Of a stretch of DNA of 64,000 nt, positions 41,028 to 52,129 are shown one piece after another. A program made the translations under genes and the position numbers. The stretch spans positions 248,001 through 312,000 of the forward strand of contig NZ_CADESW010000005.1 in NCBI RefSeq assembly GCF_902830275.1, in the 5' to 3' direction. The DNA is from Burkholderia stagnalis (GTDB lineage Bacteria; Pseudomonadota; Gammaproteobacteria; Burkholderiales; Burkholderiaceae). Below the pieces are notes generated by a model. The model did no database searches, was not told where the DNA came from, and saw nothing but the letters and a program-made list of their open reading frames with translations. Position 1 is the stretch's first letter. Every line of letters starts with the position of its first letter.

Positions 41028-42727
41028 GCGATGCGCCGCTGCTGTCGATCGAACGCCTGACGCTCGCGCTGCCGCCCGGCGCGGAGCGCCGCGACGCGGT
41101 GCGCGACGTGTCGCTGACGATCGCGCCCGGCGAGGTGCTGTGCGTGGTCGGCGCGTCCGGGTCGGGCAAGTCGCTGCTCGCGGCGTCGATCGCGGGCTTG
41201 CTGCCGCACGGCGTGCGGCATGCGGCCGGGCGCATCGCGCTGTGCGGCCGGGATCTCGCGCAATGCAGCGACGCCGAATGGCGCGACGTGCGCGGGCGGC
41301 ATGTGTCGATGATCTTCCAGGAGCCGCTCGCCGCGCTGAACCCGCTGATGACGGTGGGCGCGCAGGTCGACGAGGTGCTGCGCGTGCATCACGTGCTGAG
41401 CGGCCGTGGCGAGGGCGCGACGCGCACCGCGCGCGTGACGGCGCTGCTGCGCGACGTTGGCCTGCCGGAGCCCGAACGGCTGAGGCACGCGTATCCCGAT
41501 GCATTGTCCGGCGGCCAGCGGCAACGCGTGCTGATCGCGATGGCGCTCGCGCTCGAACCCGCGCTGCTGATCGCCGACGAACCGACGACCGCGCTCGACG
41601 TCACCACGCAGTCGCGGATCCTCGCGCTGATTTCGCAGGCGACCCGTGTGACGCGAACCGGCGTGCTGCTGATCACGCACGATTTCGGGGTGGTCGCGCA
41701 GGTCGCCGATCGCGTCGCGGTGCTGCGCGACGGCGAACTCGTGGAGAGCGGCCGCGCGGCCGACGTGCTGCGTGCGCCGCGCCATCCGTATACACGCGCG
41801 CTGCTCGATGCCGTGCCGCGCGGAAGCGCCGGCGCCGAGCCGCGCAGGGTCGTGCGCAGCGGCGTGCCGCTGCTCGACGTGCAGGGCCTGCACAAGCACT
41901 ACGCGGCGCGCCGCCCGCTGCCATTCCTGCCCGCGCGCGGCCGGCGCGGCGTGGACGCGCTGGCGGACGTCGGTTTCACGCTGCATGCGGGCGAAACGCT
42001 CGGCATCGTCGGCGAATCGGGCTCCGGCAAGTCGACGCTCGCGCGTGCGCTGGTGCGCCTGGCGCGCGTCGACAGCGGCCGCATCGTGCTGCGCGGCGAG
42101 CACGATCTCGCATATGTCGCCGAACGCGCGCTGCGGCCGCTGCGGCGCGAGATCCAGATGGTGTTCCAGGATCCGCATGCGTCGCTGAACGCACGGCAGA
42201 CGATCGCGCAGATCGTCGCGACCGGCCCGCGCGCGCATGGCGTGGGCCGGGCCGCCGCGCATCGGCGCGCGGCCGAGCTGCTCGCGCAGGTCGGCCTGCC
42301 GCCGGACGCGCTCGCGCGCCATCCGCACGAATTCTCCGGCGGGCAGCGGCAGCGCATCAGCCTCGCGCGTGCGCTGGCGCTCGATCCGTCGATCCTCGTG
42401 GCCGACGAGATGGTGTCGGGCCTCGACGTGTCGGTGCAGGCGCAGGTGCTCGCGCTGCTCGCGGCCGTGCAGCGGCGCCGCGCGATGGCGATCGTGTTCG
42501 TCACGCACGACCTGCGCGTGGCCGCGCAGATCTGCGACCGGATCGCGGTGATGCGGGCGGGGCGGATCGTCGAACTGGGCGATACCGCGCAAGTCTTCGG
42601 GGCTGCGCGCCATCCGTATACGCGTGCGCTGCTCGACGCGATGCCGGTGTTGCCGGCGCGCGCGGCCGGGCTCGACGCGACCGAAGCGACCCGGCAAGCC
42701 TGTCCAATCAACGGGGAACAACCATGA
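41024..42727 (+). CDS. Fused two-domain ABC transporter ATPase (DppD-DppF type)
   Basis: This 567-residue protein joins both importer ATPases in one chain. Domain 1 has Walker A G-A-S-G-S-G-K-S (about residues 44-51), signature L-S-G-G-Q-R-Q-R and Walker B L-L-I-A-D-E-P-T-T. Domain 2 has G-E-S-G-S-G-K-S-T (about residue 330), F-S-G-G-Q-R-Q-R and I-L-V-A-D-E-M-V-S-G-L-D, where the usual E-P after the catalytic Glu is E-M. Each half ends with the oligopeptide-transporter C-terminal motif H-P-Y-T-R-A-L-L-D-A. It closes the importer set and overlaps the hydrolase gene as ATGA. Confidence 0.93.
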   Translation: MSDAPLLSIERLTLALPPGAERRDAVRDVSLTIAPGEVLCVVGASGSGKSLLAASIAGLLPHGVRHAAGRIALCGRDLAQCSDAEWRDVRGRHVSMIFQEPLAALNPLMTVGAQVDEVLRVHHVLSGRGEGATRTARVTALLRDVGLPEPERLRHAYPDALSGGQRQRVLIAMALALEPALLIADEPTTALDVTTQSRILALISQATRVTRTGVLLITHDFGVVAQVADRVAVLRDGELVESGRAADVLRAPRHPYTRALLDAVPRGSAGAEPRRVVRSGVPLLDVQGLHKHYAARRPLPFLPARGRRGVDALADVGFTLHAGETLGIVGESGSGKSTLARALVRLARVDSGRIVLRGEHDLAYVAERALRPLRREIQMVFQDPHASLNARQTIAQIVATGPRAHGVGRAAAHRRAAELLAQVGLPPDALARHPHEFSGGQRQRISLARALALDPSILVADEMVSGLDVSVQAQVLALLAAVQRRRAMAIVFVTHDLRVAAQICDRIAVMRAGRIVELGDTAQVFGAARHPYTRALLDAMPVLPARAAGLDATEATRQACPINGEQP

Positions 42728-43587
42728 CATCCGTTCCGAACGTCGTGGCCGGCGTGCCGGTCGAGGTGCGCGCGGGGCGCACGCTGAGCGTCGCGCAGCG
42801 CGCGGCGCCGCCGGGCTCGCCGCACGCAGGCACCGTCGTGTTCTTCGCGCACGGCGGCGGCGGCAACAAGAACCAGTGGCGCGCGCAGTGGCGGACGCTC
42901 GCCGATGCAGGCTACGGGCTCGTCGCATGGGATTTCCTGGGCCACGGCGACAGTCCGCGCCCGCATGCGCAGAGCGGCGCCTATCACGGCGACGAAACGC
43001 TGCGCGACTACCTCGCGCTGTTCGACCGCTACAAGGGCACGCACAACGTGCTGGTCGCCCATTCGCTCGGCACGGGCAGCACGCTCGCGCTGCTGGATCG
43101 GCTCGCGGCGCTCGGGCGGCTGCGCGAGGCGAGCGGGGCGCTGCTGCTCGGCACGCAGCTCGCGCGCCCCGTGACACGTCCGCCGACGCTGCCGGGCTGG
43201 CTGCTCGAATGGATCAAGCCCGTGTTCGCGCGGCGCTTCCGGCGGCTCGCGTGGCATCCGCAGGCCGATCCGGCGCTCGTCGCTTACGAATCGCGCATCG
43301 CGCGCCGCAACCGGATGGCGACGTTCCAGGCCGTGGTGCGCGATGCGCCATGGCCCGACGCTGCACGGCTGGCCGCGCTGGCGCTGCCGATCGCCGTGCT
43401 GGCGGGCGACTCGGATGGCCTCACGCCGCCGGCCGGCGGGCGCACGCTGGCCGATGCGCTGCCGGATGCGACGTTCGACGTGCTGCCCGCGTGCGGCCAT
43501 CAGCTGATGCTCGAACGGCCCGACGCCGTGAACGCCGCGTTGCTTGCGCTGCTCGATCGCGCCGTGCATCCGGCTCAGTCCGCTTGA
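42724..43587 (+). CDS. Alpha/beta hydrolase
   Basis: This 287-residue protein has an alpha/beta hydrolase fold. F-F-A-H-G-G-G-G-N-K forms the oxyanion region, the nucleophile elbow is A-H-S-L-G-T-G-S, and the likely acid and base are Asp in L-A-G-D-S-D-G-L-T and His in C-G-H-Q-L-M-L-E-R-P. It has no signal peptide. It is the last gene of the sigma-54 operon and is translationally coupled to the ATPase gene. It may hydrolyse an ester or thioester released during desulfurisation; the substrate is unknown. Confidence 0.82.
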   Translation: MTSVPNVVAGVPVEVRAGRTLSVAQRAAPPGSPHAGTVVFFAHGGGGNKNQWRAQWRTLADAGYGLVAWDFLGHGDSPRPHAQSGAYHGDETLRDYLALFDRYKGTHNVLVAHSLGTGSTLALLDRLAALGRLREASGALLLGTQLARPVTRPPTLPGWLLEWIKPVFARRFRRLAWHPQADPALVAYESRIARRNRMATFQAVVRDAPWPDAARLAALALPIAVLAGDSDGLTPPAGGRTLADALPDATFDVLPACGHQLMLERPDAVNAALLALLDRAVHPAQSA

Positions 43588-43777
43588 GCGCCGAAGAATG
43601 ACCGGGTTCGCATCACCTGCGCGATTTCCTTTCACGCCCGGCAGGCAAAAACAAATGTGTATTCCTTATTTCAGCAATGACGATGCGGCACGCGATCATC
43701 GTATCGGCGTGCGGGGAATCGAGCACGCGGGAAAACACGACAAACGGCAGGGGTGGGCGCGACGCGCTCGAAAGGGG

Positions 43778-46222
<2,445 letters not shown>

Positions 46223-46227
46223 AGCGT

Positions 46228-46243
46228 GCCGCCGGACGGCGGC
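46228..46243 (+). terminator. Small hairpin after the receptor gene
   Basis: GCCGCC-ggac-GGCGGC begins 5 bases after the receptor stop; a short TTT follows. It is a possible partial terminator between receptor and tonB. Confidence 0.35.
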
Positions 46244-46348
46244 GATTTGCTTAGCAGAATTTGGTGGTTCGGTTCGATGGAGGGCGAAATTATGATCGAT
46301 GAATGGCATGCGTCGGCATGGCCGTGCCGCGACGGCAAGGAGTAGCTG

Positions 46349-47128
46349 ATGAGTACAGTTGAGTCCGCGTTGTTCGAGTTCGCGTTGCCGGCCGCACCGG
46401 CGCGCCCGGGCGGTATGGCGGCGCACTGGCGCGACGCGCGCGGGCCGGCGGCGTCGGTTGCGCTCCATGCGCTTGCGCTGGCGGCGCTGTTCGCGTGGTC
46501 GACGCACGCGCCGGACAAGCCGCCGCCCGAGCGGACGATCGAGCTCGTGCTGACGCAGGCGGCGCCGGCACAGCCCCAGCCGCCGCAGCCGAAAGCGCAA
46601 CCGGCGCCGCCGCCGCCGCGACGGACCGTGGCCGCGCCACCCCAGACGCACGCGCCGCGCGCACCGGCACCACGCGCGGCTGCGCCGTCCGAGGCTGCGC
46701 CCCGGCCGGTTCAACCCGCGCCGGCGGCGCCTTCGGCCGAGCCCGCACCGTCCGCGGCGCCAGCGGCGCAGGCCGACGCACCCGCCCGGCCTGCCGCGCC
46801 GAGCACGCCCGCGCCCGCTCGCGTGATCGGCCAGGAGGGCATCCCGAGCGATTACGTGCGGCAGGTGTTCGAGCGCATCAACCGCAGCGCGATCGACCGC
46901 TATCCGCGCCTCGCGCGCCTGAAGCATCTCGACGGGCGCGTCGGCTACCGGCTGGTGCTCGCGCCGGACGGCACGCTGGTGCGCTGCGATATCCAGACGT
47001 CGGGCGAAGACACGCTCGACGCCGCGGCGCTCGACGCGATCCGCGCGGCCGCGCCGTTCCCGAAACTGCCGGATCTCGGCGGCTCGTCCTACGTATTGAA
47101 AGGCGCGATCCTCTACCAGTCAGAGTGA
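46349..47128 (+). CDS. tonB: Energy transducer TonB
   Basis: This 259-residue protein couples the proton gradient to outer-membrane receptors. It has an N-terminal membrane anchor (about residues 33-51), a long Pro/Ala-rich periplasm-spanning region (about 55-158) and a C-terminal TonB domain with Y-P-R-L-A-R, G-R-V-G-Y-R-L-V-L-A-P-D-G and A-A-P-F-P-K-L-P. AAGGAG (46338-46343) precedes the ATG. It heads a tonB-exbB-exbD set followed immediately by flavin monooxygenase genes, suggesting a system dedicated to organosulfur receptors rather than general iron uptake. Confidence 0.92.
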   Translation: MSTVESALFEFALPAAPARPGGMAAHWRDARGPAASVALHALALAALFAWSTHAPDKPPPERTIELVLTQAAPAQPQPPQPKAQPAPPPPRRTVAAPPQTHAPRAPAPRAAAPSEAAPRPVQPAPAAPSAEPAPSAAPAAQADAPARPAAPSTPAPARVIGQEGIPSDYVRQVFERINRSAIDRYPRLARLKHLDGRVGYRLVLAPDGTLVRCDIQTSGEDTLDAAALDAIRAAAPFPKLPDLGGSSYVLKGAILYQSE

Positions 47129-47167
47129 CGGCCGCCGACTGACCAGACCAGAAAGGAATCCAGCACC

Positions 47168-47980
47168 ATGACGACAGCACAACTCGCCCAGCATCTTTCA
47201 CCGTGGGATCTTTTCCTGCAGGCCGACGCGATCGTCAAGGCGATCATGATCGTGCTCGCGCTCGCGTCGCTGCTGACGTGGGCCGTGATCGCGGACAAGC
47301 TGATCCGCTTTCGCGAACTGCGTGCCCGCGCGCAGCGCTGGAGCGCGGCGCTCGACCAACCCGAGCGCCTGCGAGCGCTCGCCGACGCGCTGCGCGCGCA
47401 GCCGTCGGACCCGTTCGCACGAATCTACGCGGCGCTCGGCAGCGAATGGGACGACAGCGAGCGTCGCGGGCTGGCGCGTTCGTCCGCGACGTTCGACAGC
47501 CTGAAGGAGCGGCTCGCGCGCATCGGCCAGATCGCGATCGGCGCGGAGCTCGACAAGCTGCAGCGCGGGCTGCAACTGCTCGCGACGGTCGGTTCGGTCG
47601 CGCCGTTCGTCGGCCTGTTCGGCACCGTGTGGGGGATCATCAATTCGTTCCAGGGCATCGCCGCGACCAACAACACGAGCCTGGCCGTCGTCGCGCCGGG
47701 CATCTCGGAGGCGTTGTTCGCGACCGCGCTCGGGCTCGTCGCCGCGATTCCGGCGGTGGTCGCGTACAACCGCGCGTCCGGCGATCTCGGCGGCTATGCG
47801 AATCAGCTCGGCGCGCTGACCGGGCGCGTCGAAGTCGAGCTGTCGCGGCTGCTCGACGCGGGCGAGGCGCGGCCCGATGCGGGCGGCGATGCAGCCGGGG
47901 CCGAGCGCGCCGACGACGCGCGCCGGCACGACGCGCGCGCGCCGGTGGCGGGCGCGCAGGTCGCCGCGAGCGGAGCGTAA
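47168..47980 (+). CDS. exbB: MotA/TolQ/ExbB proton channel protein ExbB
   Basis: This 270-residue protein has the three-helix ExbB pattern: helix 1 (about residues 20-43), a large cytoplasmic region, then V-A-P-F-V-G-L-F-G-T-V-W-G-I in helix 2 and I-S-E-A-L-F-A-T-A-L-G-L-V-A-A-I-P in helix 3, which are family signatures. The C-terminal 35 residues form a hydrophilic Asp/Ala/Arg tail. Forms the stator with ExbD. Confidence 0.93.
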   Translation: MTTAQLAQHLSPWDLFLQADAIVKAIMIVLALASLLTWAVIADKLIRFRELRARAQRWSAALDQPERLRALADALRAQPSDPFARIYAALGSEWDDSERRGLARSSATFDSLKERLARIGQIAIGAELDKLQRGLQLLATVGSVAPFVGLFGTVWGIINSFQGIAATNNTSLAVVAPGISEALFATALGLVAAIPAVVAYNRASGDLGGYANQLGALTGRVEVELSRLLDAGEARPDAGGDAAGAERADDARRHDARAPVAGAQVAASGA

Positions 47981-47982
47981 TC

Positions 47983-48417
47983 ATGGGCGCGAAACTGTCG
48001 GGGCCGCGCGGCCCGGGCGCGTCGTTCGGCGCGCCGGTCAGCGAAATCAACGTCACGCCGCTCGTCGACGTGATGCTGGTGCTGCTGATCGTGTTCATGA
48101 TCGCCGCGCCGCTGATGGCGTCGGGCGTCAAGGTCGACCTGCCGACCAGCCACGCGCGCCCGCTGAACGAGGACAAGCCGCCGCTGGCCGTGAGCATCGA
48201 TCGTCAGGGCCAGGTGTTCGTCGACAAGTCCGCGGTGGCGGCCGGCCAGTTGCGCGCCGCGCTCGCGAGCGCGACGGGCGGCGATCGCGAGCGCCGGATC
48301 TTCCTGCGCGGCGATCAGGCGCTGCCGTACGGCACCGTGATCGCGACGATGGGCGAGATCAGCGATGCGGGCTACGGCAAGGTGGCGCTCGTGTCCGAGC
48401 CGCCGAAGCAGCGATGA
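47983..48417 (+). CDS. exbD: ExbD/TolR-family protein
   Basis: This 144-residue protein has I-N-V-T-P-L-V-D-V-M-L-V-L-L near residue 22, containing the proton-carrying Asp in its single membrane helix, then a periplasmic domain ending with A-G-Y-G-K-V-A-L-V. It starts 2 bases after exbB and its stop overlaps the next gene's start as ATGA, coupling the energy-transducing genes to the monooxygenase gene behind them. Confidence 0.93.
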   Translation: MGAKLSGPRGPGASFGAPVSEINVTPLVDVMLVLLIVFMIAAPLMASGVKVDLPTSHARPLNEDKPPLAVSIDRQGQVFVDKSAVAAGQLRAALASATGGDRERRIFLRGDQALPYGTVIATMGEISDAGYGKVALVSEPPKQR

Positions 48418-49457
48418 CGCAGGCGAACGAACGCGTGCGCATCACGCAGATCGGCTTTCTGACGTCGGGCAACTATGCGGCCGACGATCCGTTGCCGGGC
48501 CTCGAGCAGACGCTCGACCTGTTCCGGATCGGCGAGGCGCTCGGCTACGACTGCGCGTGGGTGCGCCAGCGCCATCTCGAGCGGGCCGTGTCGTCGGCGG
48601 CCACGTTTCTCGCGGCGGCGAGCCAGCACACGACCCGGATCGGGCTCGGGGCGGCCGTGATCCAGATGGGTTACGAGAATCCGTTCCGTCTGGCCGAGGA
48701 TCTGGCGACTGTCGACATCCTGTCGCGCGGCCGCCTGAACGTCGGGCTCAGCGCGGGCGCGCCGCCGCACGGCGCATTGCTCGGCGACAGGCTGTTCGAC
48801 GCCGCGCCGGAGCAGATCGACTTTTCGCACGCGCGTGTCGCACGGTTGCGCGCGAACCTGACGGGCGAACTGCTCGGCGACGCACAGAGCTTCGTCGAAT
48901 CGCCGGCCGGGCGCGAGCGGCCGCGCGTGATGCCGTACGCGCCGGGGCTGACGCAGCGGCTCTGGTATGGCGGGGGCTCGCTCCGGTCGGCCGAATGGGC
49001 CGGCCGCAACGGCTTCAACCTGTTGCTCGGCAATCTGAACTCGGGCGAGCGCTCGGACGACTTCTTCGACACCCAGCGCAGCCACATCGACGCATTCCGT
49101 TCGAACTGGCAACGCGCGGATGCGCCGCGCATCGCGCTCGGCCGCGTGGTCGTGCCGACCGACAGCGCGGATTCGGCCAGCCGCCGGCGGTATCGCGCGT
49201 TTGCCGCCGAACGCGTCGCGCGCACGCGCGGCCCGCAAGGCGCGCGGCGCACCTTGTATGCGGAAGACCTGGTCGGCAGCGCGGCGGAAATCGCCGAGCG
49301 TCTGCTCGAGGATCCGGTCGTCCGGCAGGTGGGCGAGCTGCGGCTCGAACTGCCGTACGATTTCGCGCCCGACGAGTACGAGCAGATCCTGACCGACTTC
49401 GTGCTGCATATCGCGCCGCGTCTGGGTTGGCGGACGGGCGAGGCGGTGGCGGCGTAG
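48414..49457 (+). CDS. LLM-class flavin-dependent oxidoreductase
   Basis: This 347-residue luciferase-like monooxygenase shows I-G-F-L-T-S-G-N-Y at the start, C-A-W-V-R-Q-R-H-L, R-I-G-L-G-A-A-V-I-Q-M-G, and S-R-G-R-L-N-V-G-L-S-A-G-A-P for flavin binding. It is more distant from the 30-32 kb pair than those are from each other. Coupled by ATGA to exbD. The substrate is unknown; organosulfur use is inferred from context. Confidence 0.85.
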   Translation: MTQANERVRITQIGFLTSGNYAADDPLPGLEQTLDLFRIGEALGYDCAWVRQRHLERAVSSAATFLAAASQHTTRIGLGAAVIQMGYENPFRLAEDLATVDILSRGRLNVGLSAGAPPHGALLGDRLFDAAPEQIDFSHARVARLRANLTGELLGDAQSFVESPAGRERPRVMPYAPGLTQRLWYGGGSLRSAEWAGRNGFNLLLGNLNSGERSDDFFDTQRSHIDAFRSNWQRADAPRIALGRVVVPTDSADSASRRRYRAFAAERVARTRGPQGARRTLYAEDLVGSAAEIAERLLEDPVVRQVGELRLELPYDFAPDEYEQILTDFVLHIAPRLGWRTGEAVAA

Positions 49458-49498
49458 CGCATGCGTCTCCCGATCGAACCGAATCAAGAGGAATACAG

Positions 49499-49561
49499 AT
49501 GAATGAAAGAAGCGGACGAGGCGCGGCACGCGTTGGCGAGATGACGGGAGCCGCGTCATGA
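49499..49561 (+). CDS. Possible 20-residue leader peptide before the NtaA-type gene
   Basis: A short frame with a strong ribosome binding site (AAGAGGA 49486-49492, 6 bases before ATG) encodes 20 polar residues and stops at TGA overlapping the next gene's start as ATGA. It contains no run of a single amino acid. It may simply couple translation into the monooxygenase gene, or be chance. Confidence 0.3.
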   Translation: MNERSGRGAARVGEMTGAAS

Positions 49562-50886
49562 GCCGCGCACGCAGGCGGCTGAAGACGCTCGTCGGCGCGG
49601 CGAGCGTGATTTACGCGCCCGGCGACCCGGACGCCGCACAGGGCGTGCGGCGCGCGGCCGCGCTTGCGCGCAAGGCGGAAGCGGAGAAGATCACCGGCCT
49701 GTTCACCGCCGACCTGCTGCAGGCCGATCCGGCCGGCCTTGCCGGCACCACGGGCAGCCAGGAGCCGATCGTCGCGCTGGCCGCGCTGAGCCAGGCGACC
49801 TCGGCCATCGGGCTCGTCGCGACGGTATCGACGACCTATCACCACCCTTACAACCTCGCGCGGCTGATCGGCACGCTCGATCACGTGAGCGGCGGCCGGG
49901 CCGCCTGGAACGCGGTGACGTCGTCGGTCGGCGAGGAAAACTTCGGCGAGGCGGCGTTGCCCGATCCGGAACGGCGCTACGCGCGGGCGGCCGAATTCGT
50001 CGAAGTCGTCAACGCGCTGTTCGACGCGAACGATCCGGCCGCGGCGCGGCGCGGGCCGGGCGGCGGCGTGTCGATCGACCCGCGCAAGCTCGGCGCGATC
50101 GACTATCGCGGCGCGCACTTTCAGGTGCAGGGGCCGCTGAACGTGCCGCCGTCGCCGCAGCGGCGGCCCGTGCTGTTCCAGGCCGGGCAGTCGGCGAGCG
50201 GCGTGACGCTCGGCGCGCGGTACGCGGAAGTCGTCTACACGTCGCAGCCGACCCTCGACGATGCGCGCGCGTTCGTCGCCGAGCTGCATCGGCAGGCGGC
50301 CGCATTCGGCCGCGGCGACCGGTTGCCGCTCGTGATGAATTCGTTTCATTCGGTGATCGGCGAATCCGACGCCGACGTCGCGCGGCGGCTGCGCGACAAG
50401 CACGAGCGCATCGATTACGAACAAGGCCGGTTGAAGCTCGCCGACATGCTCGGCGGCGGCGTCGACCTGCGCGACCTGCCGCTCGACCAGCCGCTGCCGG
50501 AATCGCTGCTGCCGGCCATCGACAGCGTGCATCGCCGGCGCGGACGCGTCGCGATCTTCGTCGGCTACGCGCGGCAGCGCCTGACGCTGCGCGAATTGAT
50601 CATCCGCGCGCAGGAAACGGGCCACTGGTCCGTCGCCGGCACGCCGGAGCAGCTCGCCGATGCGATCGAAGCGCGCTATCGGGCGGGGCTCGTCGACGTG
50701 CTGACGCTGCATGGGCTCGGCCAGCCCGACCAGGAGGATCTGCTGCTCAACGGCCTGCTGCCCGAGCTGCGCCGTCGCGGCCTGGTCGATACCGATTATC
50801 CGGGCGGGGATTTTCGCGCGAACCTCGAACTGCCGGCGTTGCGGCGCGCGTTCGAGCACAAGGAACCGCTGAATGAATACCCGTGA
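49558..50886 (+). CDS. NtaA/DmoA-family FMN-dependent monooxygenase
   Basis: This 442-residue long-type LLM monooxygenase shows T-V-S-T-T-Y-H-H-P-Y-N-L-A-R, S-G-G-R-A-A-W-N-A-V-T-S, Q-V-Q-G-P-L-N-V-P-P and Q-A-G-Q-S-A-S-G. ATG 49558 has GGGAG upstream. It overlaps the following sfnB-like gene by 14 bases. It differs clearly from its relatives at 32237 and 52130, so it probably acts on a different substrate. Confidence 0.88.
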   Translation: MSRARRRLKTLVGAASVIYAPGDPDAAQGVRRAAALARKAEAEKITGLFTADLLQADPAGLAGTTGSQEPIVALAALSQATSAIGLVATVSTTYHHPYNLARLIGTLDHVSGGRAAWNAVTSSVGEENFGEAALPDPERRYARAAEFVEVVNALFDANDPAAARRGPGGGVSIDPRKLGAIDYRGAHFQVQGPLNVPPSPQRRPVLFQAGQSASGVTLGARYAEVVYTSQPTLDDARAFVAELHRQAAAFGRGDRLPLVMNSFHSVIGESDADVARRLRDKHERIDYEQGRLKLADMLGGGVDLRDLPLDQPLPESLLPAIDSVHRRRGRVAIFVGYARQRLTLRELIIRAQETGHWSVAGTPEQLADAIEARYRAGLVDVLTLHGLGQPDQEDLLLNGLLPELRRRGLVDTDYPGGDFRANLELPALRRAFEHKEPLNEYP

Positions 50887-52090
50887 TGTGCTCGGTACGC
50901 GCGATGCATTGCGCGACGCGCTTGCCGCGCTACCCGATCTCGCGAATGCGATCGGGCAGGATGCCGCGCAACGCGAGGCGCGCCGCGAACTGCCGTTCGA
51001 GGGTTTCGCGCTCTTCCGGCGCTCGGCGCTGGGCGTGCTGCGCATTCCGGCGGCGCGGGGCGGCCTTGGCGGCACGCTGGTCGATCTGTTCGACACGGTC
51101 GCGACGCTGGCCGCCGCCGACTCGAATCTCGCGCATGCGCTGCGCATCCACTACGACATGACCGAGACGCTGCGCCTGTCGCCGCGCACGCCGTTCAACG
51201 ACGTGCAGCTCGAACGCGCGCTGGCCGGCGCGATCTTCGGCGGCGCGTCGACCGAGCGCGGCACGTCGCGGCCGGGCGAGAACACGACCGTGCTGCGCCG
51301 GGACGGCGACCACCATCGCGTGACGGGCCGCAAATACTATTCGACGGGCACCGCGTTTGCCGATTTCGCGCGCATCAACGTGGAGAACGAGCAGGGCGAC
51401 GCACTGGCCGTGATCATTCCGGTCGCGCGCGATGGCGTGCAGGTGCTCGACGACTGGGACGGGATGGGGCAGCGCATGACCGCGAGCGGCAGCCTGCTGC
51501 TCGACGACGTGCAGGTGTTCGCGGACGAAGTCGCCGCGCGCGACGGCTCGTCGCTCGTCGGCCGCCATTGCGGCGCGCTGCGGCAGCTTCATCTCGTCGC
51601 GACGGCGGCGGGAATCGTGCGCAACGTGATCGCCGACGCGCGCCGCTATGTGCTCGAGCACGGGCGCCCGGTGCTGCACAGCCCGGCGCCGACCGCGCGC
51701 GACGATCATTTCATCCAGCAGATCGTCGGCGAGCTGTCCGCGCACGGTCACGCGATCGACGCGCTCGTGCGCGACAACGCGCGGGCGCTCGACCGTTCCG
51801 CGGATGCGATCGAAGCCGGCGATGCCGAGGCCCATGCGCTGGTGCTCGACAGCGCGCTCGCGACCGCGCGCACGCAGCTCGTCGTCGGCAAGCTCGCGCT
51901 GCATGCGGCCGAGCGGCTGTTCGAAGTCGGCGGCGCGTCGGCGACGGCGCGCACCCACAACCTCGACCGGCACTGGCGCAACCTGCGCACGATCTTCAGC
52001 CACAACCCGCTGCTGCACAAGGCGCGCGTGATCGGCGACTACGCGCTGAACGGCGTGACGACGCACCTGACCGAAGGGCGCGTGTTCTGA
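50873..52090 (+). CDS. SfnB/DszC-like acyl-CoA-dehydrogenase-family monooxygenase
   Basis: This 405-residue relative of the 36310 product shows G-V-L-R-I-P-A-A-R-G-G-L-G-G, G-R-K-Y-Y-S-T-G-T-A-F-A-D, L-D-D-W-D-G-M-G-Q-R-M-T-A-S-G, and the C-terminal N-L-D-R-H-W-R-N-L-R-T-I-F-S-H-N-P. In the Dsz pathway, a protein of this fold (DszC) works with an NtaA-type protein (DszA); here the same two types are neighbours on both sides, suggesting a two-step oxidative C-S cleavage. The substrate is unknown. Confidence 0.87.
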   Translation: MNTRDVLGTRDALRDALAALPDLANAIGQDAAQREARRELPFEGFALFRRSALGVLRIPAARGGLGGTLVDLFDTVATLAAADSNLAHALRIHYDMTETLRLSPRTPFNDVQLERALAGAIFGGASTERGTSRPGENTTVLRRDGDHHRVTGRKYYSTGTAFADFARINVENEQGDALAVIIPVARDGVQVLDDWDGMGQRMTASGSLLLDDVQVFADEVAARDGSSLVGRHCGALRQLHLVATAAGIVRNVIADARRYVLEHGRPVLHSPAPTARDDHFIQQIVGELSAHGHAIDALVRDNARALDRSADAIEAGDAEAHALVLDSALATARTQLVVGKLALHAAERLFEVGGASATARTHNLDRHWRNLRTIFSHNPLLHKARVIGDYALNGVTTHLTEGRVF

Positions 52091-52129
52091 TCCGGCCGCG
52101 CGCGCGGCCTCCTTTCCGGAATCATCCTG

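Noticed and set aside
46302..46317. TGGCATG...GGCAT before tonB as a sigma-54 promoter
   Set aside because: The distance between GG and GC is one base too short and the -12 element is not TTGC.
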